A stretch of 42,552 nucleotides of DNA from Clostridia bacterium (lineage in GTDB: Bacteria > Bacillota > Clostridia > Christensenellales > CAG-138): assembly GCA_016292635.1 (NCBI GenBank), contig JAEDIC010000018.1:1-42552 (forward strand), given 5' to 3'. The position numbers were made by a program, and so were the translations under genes. Of the stretch, positions 13,791 through 21,365 are shown piece by piece. The notes beneath the pieces are model-generated. The model worked only from the letters and a program-made list of their open reading frames with translations. It had not been told where the DNA came from and made no database searches. Each line of letters begins with the position of its first letter. Position 1 is the first letter of the stretch.

Positions 13791-15704
13791 CTAATACGCC
13801 ACCCTTTCGCTCTCGGTGCCGTTTCTGCGGGTAACCTTTACGGAGTCAAGGTATTCAAGGAGGGGTTTGGCGTTTTTGCGGCTGGAGCCTATGGCGTCAC
13901 GGATGCCGGCGATGGTTATTTTGCCCTCGGCGGCGAGTATTTCCCTGGCCTTGGCTGTCACCTGCTCGGTATATCTGGGCAGGGTCAAAAGATCCTCCGA
14001 AAGGACTATCACCTTGCCCTCGGCGGCGAGAAGCTGAAGAATGTCCTCCGCCGTGGCGGGGGCAACACCGGGTATGGATATATCCGAAAGCTTCAGAAAC
14101 TCGAAGCCCGCCCCGTCCAGAGCTTTAAGTATGGCGTTCTCCGCCTTGGCGTAGGTATCGTCATGTGGTATGGCAAAATCCCCCGCGGCGATGTATTCCC
14201 CGGTACGCTTAATTGTGCCTGCGTCTTCAAGGCGCTGAATGAATTCGTCAAATACATTCTGCTTGAGCTTGGGCAGGAACCGCACCCGAAGCTCCGCCTT
14301 GCGGCTGCCCTGCTTGTATGGATTATCCTTATGGAAGGCCCGGAGGTAATCCACTATGCTTTCGGTTATCTTGTTCTCAAATGAGCCGTGCCACAGGTGC
14401 AGGTCCTTTTTCATCCGGAAGGAGCGGATAAGGCCCTGTTCCTCAAGCTGGGCTGTTTCGGCTGCGGTCTCCTCGAGGGTAAGACCGGTAAGCTTGGCTA
14501 TCTCCGCGGCGGTTATGGCAGATTCGCTGTGCTGCTTTATCAGCAGTTCTATCATGTCCCCGTGACCGCCCTGCTCCTTTAGGGACATTTCGGAAAGCGT
14601 CTTTTCATCGAAGCGCTTTTTCTTATTAGGATTGGCCTCTATTACCACGCCGCCGCCGATGGTCTCCATGGGTGAGTAAAAGCGGACTATGAACCTGTCT
14701 CCCCTCCGCACGGCTATCTCCTCCTCAAGGCGAAGCTGGGCAAGGCAGCTTTCCCCCGGAGAGAGGGTATCCCTATCCAGCAGTACGGCACGGCAGAGCA
14801 CTTCGGAGGTGCCGGTGAAAAGATGCAGCCTTGTGCGGTTTTCTATCACCCTGTTTGACGAGGGCAGCATGGAAAGGCGAACATCCAGCATCATGGTGTT
14901 CTTCATGCTGCTTACCGGGGCGATAACGCAGCCACGGTCTATCTCGTTCTTTTTTATATTGGATATGTTTATGGCAACGCGCTGGCCCGCAAAGCACTCC
15001 TCCGCGTCCCTGCCGTGAACCTGTATGCTGCGGATCTTGCAGGGCTTGTTCACAGGGAAAACCGAAAGCTGGTCCTCTTTGCGTATGCGTCCGGAGATAA
15101 GGGTGCCTGTAACTATTGTTCCAAAGCCGGATATGGAAAACACCCGGTCAATGGGCAGGCGGGGAATGGTGTCTATATCCTTGGGGATCACCTCGTCCTC
15201 CGTCATGCGCTCTATGAGGGAGATAAGCCGGGGCAGGCCCTCCCCGGTCACTGAAGAAACCTCAGCCATGGGAGCGTTTTCGCAAAAGCTGCCCTTCAGC
15301 TCCTCCTTTATATCCTCCTTCACCATCTCCAGCCAGTCCTCATCCACAAGATCGCATTTGTTCAGCACGATTATGCTCTTTTCAATGCCGAGGAGACCCA
15401 GTATGTCAATATGCTCGCGGGTCTGGGGCATTATGCCCTCGTCCGCCGCTATTACCAGCATTACAAGGTCCATGCCCACAACGCCCGCCACCATGTTGTT
15501 TATAAATTTCTCATGGCCCGGAACGTCAATTATACCCACCCTGTCTCCCCGGGGCAGGTCAAACCAGGTAAAGCCCAGGTCAATGGTTATGCCCCTGCGC
15601 TGTTCCTCCTCCCATCGGTCGGTATTGCGGCCGGTAAGGGCCTTTATGAGGGTGGTTTTGCCGTGGTCTATATGGCCCGCTGTGCCTATGATTATGTTTT
15701 TCAT
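13791..15704 (-). CDS. selB: Selenocysteine-specific elongation factor SelB
   Basis: SelB is the EF-Tu-like GTPase that brings Sec-tRNA to UGA codons marked by a SECIS hairpin. The 637-residue protein has the G1 motif GHIDHGKTT (residues 10-18), GITIDLGF (G2), DVPGHEKF (G3) and NKCDLVD (G4). EF-Tu-like beta-barrels follow (about 175-370), then a series of winged-helix domains (about 370-637) that bind SECIS RNA. Full length and all GTPase motifs argue that it works. It has its own promoter. tRNA-Sec and the Sec-containing prdB lie about 8-12 kb away; selA and selD are not in the window. Confidence 0.97.
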   Translation of the reverse strand: MKNIIIGTAGHIDHGKTTLIKALTGRNTDRWEEEQRRGITIDLGFTWFDLPRGDRVGIIDVPGHEKFINNMVAGVVGMDLVMLVIAADEGIMPQTREHIDILGLLGIEKSIIVLNKCDLVDEDWLEMVKEDIKEELKGSFCENAPMAEVSSVTGEGLPRLISLIERMTEDEVIPKDIDTIPRLPIDRVFSISGFGTIVTGTLISGRIRKEDQLSVFPVNKPCKIRSIQVHGRDAEECFAGQRVAINISNIKKNEIDRGCVIAPVSSMKNTMMLDVRLSMLPSSNRVIENRTRLHLFTGTSEVLCRAVLLDRDTLSPGESCLAQLRLEEEIAVRRGDRFIVRFYSPMETIGGGVVIEANPNKKKRFDEKTLSEMSLKEQGGHGDMIELLIKQHSESAITAAEIAKLTGLTLEETAAETAQLEEQGLIRSFRMKKDLHLWHGSFENKITESIVDYLRAFHKDNPYKQGSRKAELRVRFLPKLKQNVFDEFIQRLEDAGTIKRTGEYIAAGDFAIPHDDTYAKAENAILKALDGAGFEFLKLSDISIPGVAPATAEDILQLLAAEGKVIVLSEDLLTLPRYTEQVTAKAREILAAEGKITIAGIRDAIGSSRKNAKPLLEYLDSVKVTRRNGTESERVAY

Positions 15705-15743
15705 ATTTCGCTCCCTGTGGGGATGATTTACCCCTTTGTCTAC

Positions 15744-15772
15744 ATATTACAGGAAAAGACCACCCCCGTCAA
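15744..15772 (-). promoter_or_regulatory. Promoter of selB
   Basis: The minus strand reads TTGACG (15767-15772), 17 bases, TAATAT (15744-15749). It falls just after the end of the 59-residue ORF. Confidence 0.7.
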
Positions 15773-15778
15773 CGCCGC

Positions 15779-15958
15779 CTAAAGGCAGTATTCCTTGGTT
15801 ACCCCTTCCATTATGACGGTAAGGGTGTTTCCCTCCTCCGGAGCGTCCAGCTCCAGCAGCAGCTTTGCCGCCGCAACCCTGTCGGAGGACTTTGCGTTTT
15901 CGTCCCTGCATATGTCCATAAGGCATTTTATTGCGGTTTCCCTGTTGTTTTCCTCCAT
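15779..15958 (-). CDS. Small hypothetical protein, 59 residues
   Basis: ATG at 15958 is preceded by a good ribosome binding site (AAGGAGGGG, 5 bases). The product begins MEENNRETAIKCLMDICRDE and continues with KSSDRVAAAKLLLELD, a helical stretch. That pattern resembles helices in phage small terminase subunits, but the match is too short to assign. It ends LTVIMEGVTKEYCL. It lies upstream of selB in the same direction, and the selB promoter overlaps its end. The function is unknown; the ribosome binding site and codon use support a real gene. Confidence 0.6.
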   Translation of the reverse strand: MEENNRETAIKCLMDICRDENAKSSDRVAAAKLLLELDAPEEGNTLTVIMEGVTKEYCL

Positions 15959-16004
15959 AATACCCCTCCTTTTTTATAAATATGTTAATTTTCCCTTGTG
16001 AAAG

Positions 16005-16033
16005 TTGAGAGCCGCTTTTCTTTGTGATATTCT
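16005..16033 (+). promoter_or_regulatory. Promoter of the lipoprotein gene
   Basis: TTGAGA (16005-16010), 17 bases, TATTCT (16028-16033), followed by AAAGGAGG and the ATG at 16069. Confidence 0.65.
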
Positions 16034-16068
16034 GAATATATTATGAAAACCCCCTCAAAGGAGGATAT

Positions 16069-17271
16069 ATGAAAAACGCTTCTTTTAAAACAGCCGTCCT
16101 TATGCTGGCGCTGGCCCTTATGCTTGCCGGCTGCGCCCAGTCCGTTCAGCAGCCCATAGACGTTACCGCTCCCGTGGAGACCCCTGCTGCAGAGCAGGCG
16201 ACAGAGCCCGTTCAGGATGGGCAGGCCGGCGGCGTCATTACGGAAGAACTGCTGCTGCCCCAGGATGTGCCTGAGGAGGAAGCAGTATATCGGCTCAGCT
16301 ATTCCGCCCCCAGCTTTGGCAACGAGACCTCCGACGGGGCGATAGCCGAATACCTTGACGAGCTTTACACCCGTGTGGTATCCGAGCGTATGCCCTATGC
16401 TGACTCCGCCGAGGAGCTTCCCTATACCTCCGTTTCCTTTGAAACACAGCAGGCAGAGCTGCCCGCAGGCATATATACCAACGTCATATTCACCGAGGAA
16501 CACAGCTTTGGCGGCCCGGAAGAAGCGGAATTTGACCGCCATGTTATAGTTCTCGGTCCAGATGGAGCCGAGTGCAGCCTTGCCGCCGTGTCCGGCGCAT
16601 ACTATCCCGAGGATATAGCTGCCCAGCAGGTATGGAATGTTATCGCATACGAGCCGGACAGCTACTTCGGCGACCTTACCACCGAGGGCATACTCTCGGC
16701 CCTTGACCTTTACAACGGCTTTGCCGTAGCGGATGAGGGCTATACCCTCTTCATCCCCCAGGGGACCATCGCCCCCGAAGAGCGGGGCATGATAGAGATA
16801 AGCTTCCCCCACAGGGCTCTGTATCCCGGCTTTGTTGGCGACGCCGTTACGGAGGAAGTCTATGAGGAAATACTTCCCGCCCTTTCCGCCGCTGCCGCCG
16901 CCTGCGGGCCGGATTTTTCCGGCTTTTCCGGCGCGCCTACAGGGGAGCTTGCCACAGCCTTTATGAATGAATACTTCCTTGCAAAGGGCGTATCCTCCAT
17001 ATCCGCCGCCGAATATTCCGCAGCGTACAGGGCGGTTTTCGGCGCCGATATATCCGCCGATACCGACCCCGTTGTCCTCGCTGAAACCGGCCTGCCCTTC
17101 TACGGCGCCCAGTGGGACGACGCCCATATTGACGGCGATACCGTCACCCTCTCCGGAAGCCTTATGAGCGGCGCCCCGGGCAGCAGCTCCGCCGCCCCCG
17201 CCGCCTCCCTCACCGCAACCCTGCGTGATACCGGGAACGGCTGGGCGCTTGTAGAGTTTGAGATAATGTAG
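16069..17271 (+). CDS. Lipoprotein with RsiV/DUF3298-like domain
   Basis: The 400-residue protein has a lipoprotein signal (lipobox LAGC, Cys at about 22) and an acidic Gln/Pro/Glu-rich linker. An extracellular region (about 65-280) follows with alternating strands; it includes YTSVSFETQQAELPAGIYTN and YTLFIPQGTIAPEERGMIEI, which resemble the DUF4163/DUF3298 pair of RsiV-type proteins. The C-terminal 110 residues form a further region rich in Ala, Ser and Gly. There is no transmembrane helix and no sigma factor gene beside it, so an anti-sigma role is unlikely. It is transcribed alone, with the repeat B terminator downstream. The family call is tentative. Confidence 0.6.
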   Translation: MKNASFKTAVLMLALALMLAGCAQSVQQPIDVTAPVETPAAEQATEPVQDGQAGGVITEELLLPQDVPEEEAVYRLSYSAPSFGNETSDGAIAEYLDELYTRVVSERMPYADSAEELPYTSVSFETQQAELPAGIYTNVIFTEEHSFGGPEEAEFDRHVIVLGPDGAECSLAAVSGAYYPEDIAAQQVWNVIAYEPDSYFGDLTTEGILSALDLYNGFAVADEGYTLFIPQGTIAPEERGMIEISFPHRALYPGFVGDAVTEEVYEEILPALSAAAAACGPDFSGFSGAPTGELATAFMNEYFLAKGVSSISAAEYSAAYRAVFGADISADTDPVVLAETGLPFYGAQWDDAHIDGDTVTLSGSLMSGAPGSSSAAPAASLTATLRDTGNGWALVEFEIM

Positions 17272-17393
17272 GGTGATTTTACGCGGCGGCTCCGCCCCCT
17301 GCACCCCCGCCTCCTCTCTTAAAAGAAAGGAAGCGAAGGATATGGTAAAAATGATTAATTAAACTGAAACCGTTAAGTTAATAAGTCCTACCC

Positions 17394-17423
17394 AAAAAGC
17401 CGCACAATAAACTGCGGCTTTTT
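17394..17423. terminator. Bidirectional terminator between the lipoprotein and the phage-like genes
   Basis: AAAAAGCCGCA pairs perfectly with TGCGGCTTTTT over an 8-base loop, giving T-runs on both strands between convergent transcripts. It is related to the terminator at 29981-30008. Confidence 0.85.
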
Positions 17424-17670
17424 GCGTGTGGAAAAACCCTTGGTGGTTCGGAGGGCGGAGGCTTCAATCGGATTTGGCGGCTTGCGGGGCAAATCCGGAT
17501 AGCCCTTGCGCTGAAAGGTTTTCTTTCCATGGCGCCCCGGCCGTGCCGCAGGCGCAAGGGAGTCATGGAGTCCTCGAAAAAGTGGCCCAATGCCGCTTTT
17601 TTGACAGCCTGTCGCCCCAATACCTGAGCATTGGGGCGCAATACCGCTCAAAATCCATAAGATTTTGAGC
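17420..17670 (-). repeat. Mosaic intergenic repeat, copy B
   Basis: The stretch 17420-17606 is an inverted relative of copy A (13457-13640). Shared blocks include GGCTTCAATCGGATTTGGCG, TTCTTTCCATGGC, CCGTGCCG and GAAAAAGTGGC. Two further perfect hairpins follow: CGCCCCAAT/ATTGGGGCG (17613-17638) and GCTCAAAATC/GATTTTGAGC (17646-17670). ORFs across it are not credible. The 413-base gap 17272-17684 holds nothing else. Confidence 0.85.
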
Positions 17671-17684
17671 GAAAAGGCTTCGCC

Positions 17685-17831
17685 TTACAGGTCGTCCGCA
17701 TCCTGCACAGGCTGCGGGTCGTCGGGGTCATTGTATGTGCCGGTGTAGCTGCCCTGTACGTCTGAAGGGATGCGCTGCCGCTGTCCCCTTAGGGTGCGAG
17801 CCAGTTCTTCAAAGTTCTTGCGTTCGTCCAT
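17685..17831 (-). CDS. Small acidic-tailed protein, 48 residues, beside the portal gene
   Basis: ATG at 17831 has AAGGAGG 6 bases upstream. The product begins MDERKNFEELARTLRGQRQR, an amphipathic helix. It ends with an acidic tail, GSYTGTYNDPDDPQPVQDA then DDL and the stop. I recall similar tails (SYTGT...QDADDL) in short clostridial proteins of unknown role, but cannot check this. It lies 24 bases after the portal gene in the same direction, so it is probably the last gene of the terminase/portal unit. Too short for routine ORF lists. Confidence 0.65.
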   Translation of the reverse strand: MDERKNFEELARTLRGQRQRIPSDVQGSYTGTYNDPDDPQPVQDADDL

Positions 17832-17855
17832 GACGGACCTCCTTTTTTGTTTCTA

Positions 17856-19490
17856 TTATGCTTCCCCTTCCTGCTTTTTAGCCGAAATCTCGTCGGCTAT
17901 GGGGGTATTCGAATCGCTGCCGCCCTTATCCCGCTTCTTCTGCTCCTGCCGCTCCTTCTCAGCCTTGGCCTCCTCCAGTTTTTTCGCCATAAGGCCCTGC
18001 ACCTGCTCCTTGCTGTCAAAGATCATCATCTCCAGAGCCACGTCTGCGGTTATCATGCCGGAATTCAGCATGGTCAGCATAAGCTCATTATGGGCCGCAA
18101 CCGAGAAGCGGTTTTCCCGCTGAACCTTTACGGAAACCATAAACTCAATGGGCAGCTCGTTGTCAAGGTCCGTCTTTTTCATAAGGACGCTGCCGGTGAA
18201 CGCCTTTCTTCCGGCCTTTGTCTTTACGCTTCTGGGGAATATGCAGAATTCCCGCTCTATCTCTATCTCCTGCCTTACCGCCTGCTCGAATGCGTCGTGT
18301 ATGGAACGGGCCGCCATGCGGCTGCGCTTGCTGCTCATCTCCTGCAGTGCGGCAATTGCGGACGCGGCGGTAACACCGCCTGAGGCCATGCCTCTGGAGA
18401 AGTCGTTTGCGCCGGATTCCTCCTTTATGCCGTTTCGCATAGCGCGTATATATTCCAGAATATAGCCGGGCAGGGGGGCGGTGGAAAACCATGTTACGCC
18501 GTTAAGATTCTCCCCCCGGTGAACCTCCTTGGACCAATCCCTGAGATCGTCCACGTCAAAGCCGGAAGCTCCGGTCACCAGCAGCTTGTTGTGGCTTGCC
18601 ATAAGGGCATTCTTCAGCACAATCTGATCCAGTTTGTCAGAATACAGCTGCTGGTTTTCAAACATATCCACAAGGCCGAAGCCCAGGCAGCCGCCCTTTC
18701 TGGGATAAAGTGAAGTGACCACAAAGGGGTATTCCCCGTGGCGGTAGCAGCCCTCCGGCTTCGCCTCCCGGCTGTCCTCAAGGAGCACTCCGCCCGCCAT
18801 CTTTTTCATATGTACGGCAAAGCTGCCGGTCCTGGGGTCATATTCCCTCTGCCAGCACTCTATGAGCATTATGCTGTCCCCATCGGATACGGAAAGCAGG
18901 CTGTCCCACATGGGCCTGAGCAGCAGGCTATCGGAATCCATATCCCGCTCCCTGTCGGGATATCTCTGCTTGAACCACGCCCTTGGATGGGCGGCAAACT
19001 TGAACACGGCACGGCTGTCCCCGATTTCCGCACAAAGAGGGTCGAACATTATGCTTCCCGGGTCAACGCGGCGCAGAAACGCTCCGCCCATGCCCCCGTT
19101 CAGGCCGTGGTCAAAGCCCACCTCCTGCACCATATAGCCGCCCACCAGTAAATCGTGTGTAAGCTTCGCGTACTCGCGGCTGTAGCCCATGCGGGTGTGA
19201 TTTTCGCCTATTGCCGCCGTAAGCAGCTCCGCCGTTTCCGCGTATTCCGGGGAGTCTGCCGTAATGACCGCTTCCGGGTACTGATCCATAAGATCAGCCC
19301 GCACATTCTCGATTGTGGACTGTATTATGGGAGTAACCGGTCGTGGCTCTCCCGCATCCGTCTCAGGCACGTCGTGCCAGTGGTCTCCCCGATAGATCCT
19401 CTCGCACCGGTCCAGCCGCTGCCATTCCGGGCCGTAGGCGTTGCGGTACTCGTCAAATAGTGTGTAAATATTCTGCAGTTTGGTATCCAT
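17856..19490 (-). CDS. Phage portal protein (P22-like)
   Basis: The portal forms the dodecameric ring through which DNA enters a phage head. This 544-residue protein starts MDTKLQNIYTLFDEYRNAYG, with AAGGAGG upstream. Portal-type features are RCERIYRGDHW near 30, an N-terminal alpha/beta region with QSTIENVRADLMD, the core around SIMFDPLCAEIGDSRAVF, then GVDMFENQQ-like helix residues and AIAALQEMSSKRSRMAARS near 400. The end is a charged coiled coil (AKKLEEAKAEKERQEQKKRD). It is full length and intact. The terminase gene lies upstream, but a repeat-bearing gap of 241 bases separates them. No capsid genes follow. Confidence 0.82.
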   Translation of the reverse strand: MDTKLQNIYTLFDEYRNAYGPEWQRLDRCERIYRGDHWHDVPETDAGEPRPVTPIIQSTIENVRADLMDQYPEAVITADSPEYAETAELLTAAIGENHTRMGYSREYAKLTHDLLVGGYMVQEVGFDHGLNGGMGGAFLRRVDPGSIMFDPLCAEIGDSRAVFKFAAHPRAWFKQRYPDRERDMDSDSLLLRPMWDSLLSVSDGDSIMLIECWQREYDPRTGSFAVHMKKMAGGVLLEDSREAKPEGCYRHGEYPFVVTSLYPRKGGCLGFGLVDMFENQQLYSDKLDQIVLKNALMASHNKLLVTGASGFDVDDLRDWSKEVHRGENLNGVTWFSTAPLPGYILEYIRAMRNGIKEESGANDFSRGMASGGVTAASAIAALQEMSSKRSRMAARSIHDAFEQAVRQEIEIEREFCIFPRSVKTKAGRKAFTGSVLMKKTDLDNELPIEFMVSVKVQRENRFSVAAHNELMLTMLNSGMITADVALEMMIFDSKEQVQGLMAKKLEEAKAEKERQEQKKRDKGGSDSNTPIADEISAKKQEGEA

Positions 19491-19536
19491 TTTTGTCCTC
19501 CTTGTGTGTTGCTGTGATAGTGATATCTTCTTTTTT

Positions 19537-19640
19537 TCCTTCCTTTCACGAGAAAAGTAAGGAAGAAAAGGAAGCAAATATATAGAAAGGGTCAGGTGAA
19601 ATATTGAATACGACGCTTTGGTGGGTTTTGCAAATGCGGC
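19537..19640 (-). repeat. Intergenic repeat fragment between terminase and portal genes
   Basis: An imperfect T/C palindrome (19537-19566, around TTTCACGAGAAA) is followed by GAATACGACGCTTTGGTG (19608-19625). The same order, palindrome then AAATACGACGCCTTGG-like sequence, occurs in copy E (37250-37335, inverted) and at 13331-13415. The insertion splits a gene pair that is normally adjacent in phages. Confidence 0.6.
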
Positions 19641-19731
19641 CTTGATGGGAAGCAAAATTTGCCTTGCGGATGATATGGCTGTCCATACGCCTGCAGTAAG
19701 CGGCGGCCGGCGCCGCCGTCCGGGGTTCGCG

Positions 19732-21075
19732 CTACATAGCCAAGAATCCGCTGTCCTTTACCTCATCAACGCTTAGAGGGTCATAGGGCCTTTCCGTTCT
19801 GGCCTTTATCTCAGCCCCCGGGGCGGGCCGGGACATAAGCCCATAGCGCAAGGACTCGGGGGCGTGATCCTCCCCGTCCGCCGCATCCTCCCTGTTTCGG
19901 CTGTCAAACACAAGGCCGGGCAGGGTGCGGATAAGGTTTTCGCAGCAGCCGAATATCCGAAGCCTCGGTATCCCGTCCGGAGCGTCCGCAAGATAGCTGC
20001 GCACCCTCTGCCAGCCCGCAATGCGGGAATTGTCCGCCGGGGTCAGCGGCACGCCGGACAGGGCGAAAAGCTCCGCTATGCTTTCCCCCTCAAAGCCGCC
20101 GCAGCTTTTCAGCACCGCTCCCCGTTTCTGCCACATATCCGGGGAGGCCACGGTGTATGCGATATCCTCCCCCCGGGAAAGCTCCAGTATTTTCGCTGCC
20201 ACCTGGTCGGCCCGAGTGTAGCGGAGATACAGCTCACGGTAGGTGTATATCCTGCCCTCACCGTCGGCGGCGTGCCACAATACGGCGCAGGGGTCGTTAT
20301 AGCCCCAGTCGATGGAGCGGAACCGCCGCCACCACACAGGCATTTCAAAGGGCGCCACAACGTGGCGGTCCCGGGAGAATTCCCGGAAAAACTGCCCCGC
20401 AAGCACGTCCCAGTCCCCGTCAAGATAGGCCTTTCTAAGCTCCTCCGGCAGGTTTTCAAGCTGGCGAAGGTACTCCGGGTCTGCGGTGATGAGGGCGGGG
20501 TTGTCGTATACCCTTGCGGGTATAAATACGTAATCTTCCGGTCGTTCCCCCGCCCTGTACAGCCTGTCGATAAACAGCCGCTTCACCCAGCCGTGACCCA
20601 CTCCCCCGGGGTTGCATGTGTAATACATCCTTGGGGAAAAGTCCTGCCGGGTGGTGCGGTTGCAGGTGGTGAGAAACTGCATCTGCTCCTCGGTAAAGTG
20701 GGTGGCCTCCTCCAGCCCTATGACCTCGTATTCCTGCCCCTGATACTGATAAACATCATTGGCGTTGTCGCAGTATCCGAGACGTATGCGGCTGCCGTTT
20801 GGAAAGCGAAAGACTCGCTCCGCGGCGTTGTAGCTTGCCGCGTCCTTCAGCTCCTTCAGCAGCGGTATCACATGGTTCTCCCTGAGCTCCGGAAGGGTGC
20901 GCCTTAAAAGCAGCGTGTTCAGCCCCGGATGGGCAAGGCAAAGCAGCGTGAGCTTTCGCCGCATGGCCCAGCTTTTGCCGCCGCCCCTCGCCCCGCCGTA
21001 TGCCGTATGCCGCGCCCGGGAGCAAAAAAATTCGGCCTGCCGTGGATTTGGCAGGCCTTTAAGCTTAAGTATCAA
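19732..21075 (-). CDS. Phage terminase large subunit
   Basis: TerL is the ATPase/nuclease motor that packages phage DNA. The Walker A region AYGGARGGGKSWAMR lies near residues 28-42, and Walker B with the catalytic Glu is EVIGLEEATHF near 125. The nuclease half starts at FRSIDWGYNDPCAVLW near 255 with the conserved Asp, and a second acidic residue is in VASPDMW. At 447 residues it is full length with no frameshift. The start is uncertain. TTG at 21075 fits the family N-terminus (LKGLPNPRQAEFF), but an ATG right after the GGAGGT site is out of frame and meets a stop after four codons. Confidence 0.88.
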   Translation of the reverse strand: MILKLKGLPNPRQAEFFCSRARHTAYGGARGGGKSWAMRRKLTLLCLAHPGLNTLLLRRTLPELRENHVIPLLKELKDAASYNAAERVFRFPNGSRIRLGYCDNANDVYQYQGQEYEVIGLEEATHFTEEQMQFLTTCNRTTRQDFSPRMYYTCNPGGVGHGWVKRLFIDRLYRAGERPEDYVFIPARVYDNPALITADPEYLRQLENLPEELRKAYLDGDWDVLAGQFFREFSRDRHVVAPFEMPVWWRRFRSIDWGYNDPCAVLWHAADGEGRIYTYRELYLRYTRADQVAAKILELSRGEDIAYTVASPDMWQKRGAVLKSCGGFEGESIAELFALSGVPLTPADNSRIAGWQRVRSYLADAPDGIPRLRIFGCCENLIRTLPGLVFDSRNREDAADGEDHAPESLRYGLMSRPAPGAEIKARTERPYDPLSVDEVKDSGFLAM

Positions 21076-21097
21076 GTTTTTAACATACCTCCTTTTC

Positions 21098-21133
21098 CAA
21101 AAAATAACATGGGAGCGGATATTCTCCGCTCCC
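21098..21133 (-). terminator. Hairpin with T-run upstream of the terminase gene
   Basis: GGGAGCGGA pairs perfectly with TCCGCTCCC (21111-21133). On the minus strand it is followed by ATGTTATTTTTTGG, so it looks like a terminator or attenuator in the terminase leader. A second small hairpin (GGCGC/GCGCC) lies at 21196-21212. Confidence 0.6.
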
Positions 21134-21270
21134 TGACAGTTTCTCACCATATTGATTATACCTCGGTGAATTCGGCCTTTCAACGACATATTTAAGGCGC
21201 TTTTTCAGCGCCCTTTGTGCAACAGAGCGGCGCTCAGTACCGTTTTCGGTATCCTCGACGTTTTTAGATG

Positions 21271-21326
21271 TTGACCCATACATGAAAAAAATGTATCATC
21301 AATGTACGCCATCGAACATTTGTTCT
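21271..21326 (+). promoter_or_regulatory. Promoter with LexA (SOS) box for the ArpU/RinA-like gene
   Basis: TTGACC (21271-21276), 17 bases, TATCAT (21294-21299). CGAACATTTGTTCT (21313-21326) follows, a perfect GAAC-N4-GTTC palindrome matching the Firmicutes LexA/DinR box. It sits at about +8 to +21, where a bound repressor would block transcription. The spacer also holds ATACAT/ATGTAT as an inverted repeat. Confidence 0.7.
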
Positions 21327-21365
21327 GCACAAAGACATTTGAACGAAGGAGGATAACATTATCCC

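Noticed and set aside
16069..17271. Anti-sigma factor RsiV
   Set aside because: No transmembrane helix and no sigma factor gene nearby; only the extracellular domain is similar.
15985..17304. 439-codon open frame opposite the lipoprotein gene
   Set aside because: The plus-strand gene has a lipoprotein signal, promoter and ribosome binding site; the antisense frame has none.
17378..17668. ORFs of 80-87 codons in repeat copy B and similar ones in copies A and C
   Set aside because: They follow the hairpin repeat, lack ribosome binding sites and occur on both strands.
21080..21283. 67-codon minus-strand ORF upstream of terminase
   Set aside because: No ribosome binding site, covers the control region hairpins and has no recognisable protein pattern.
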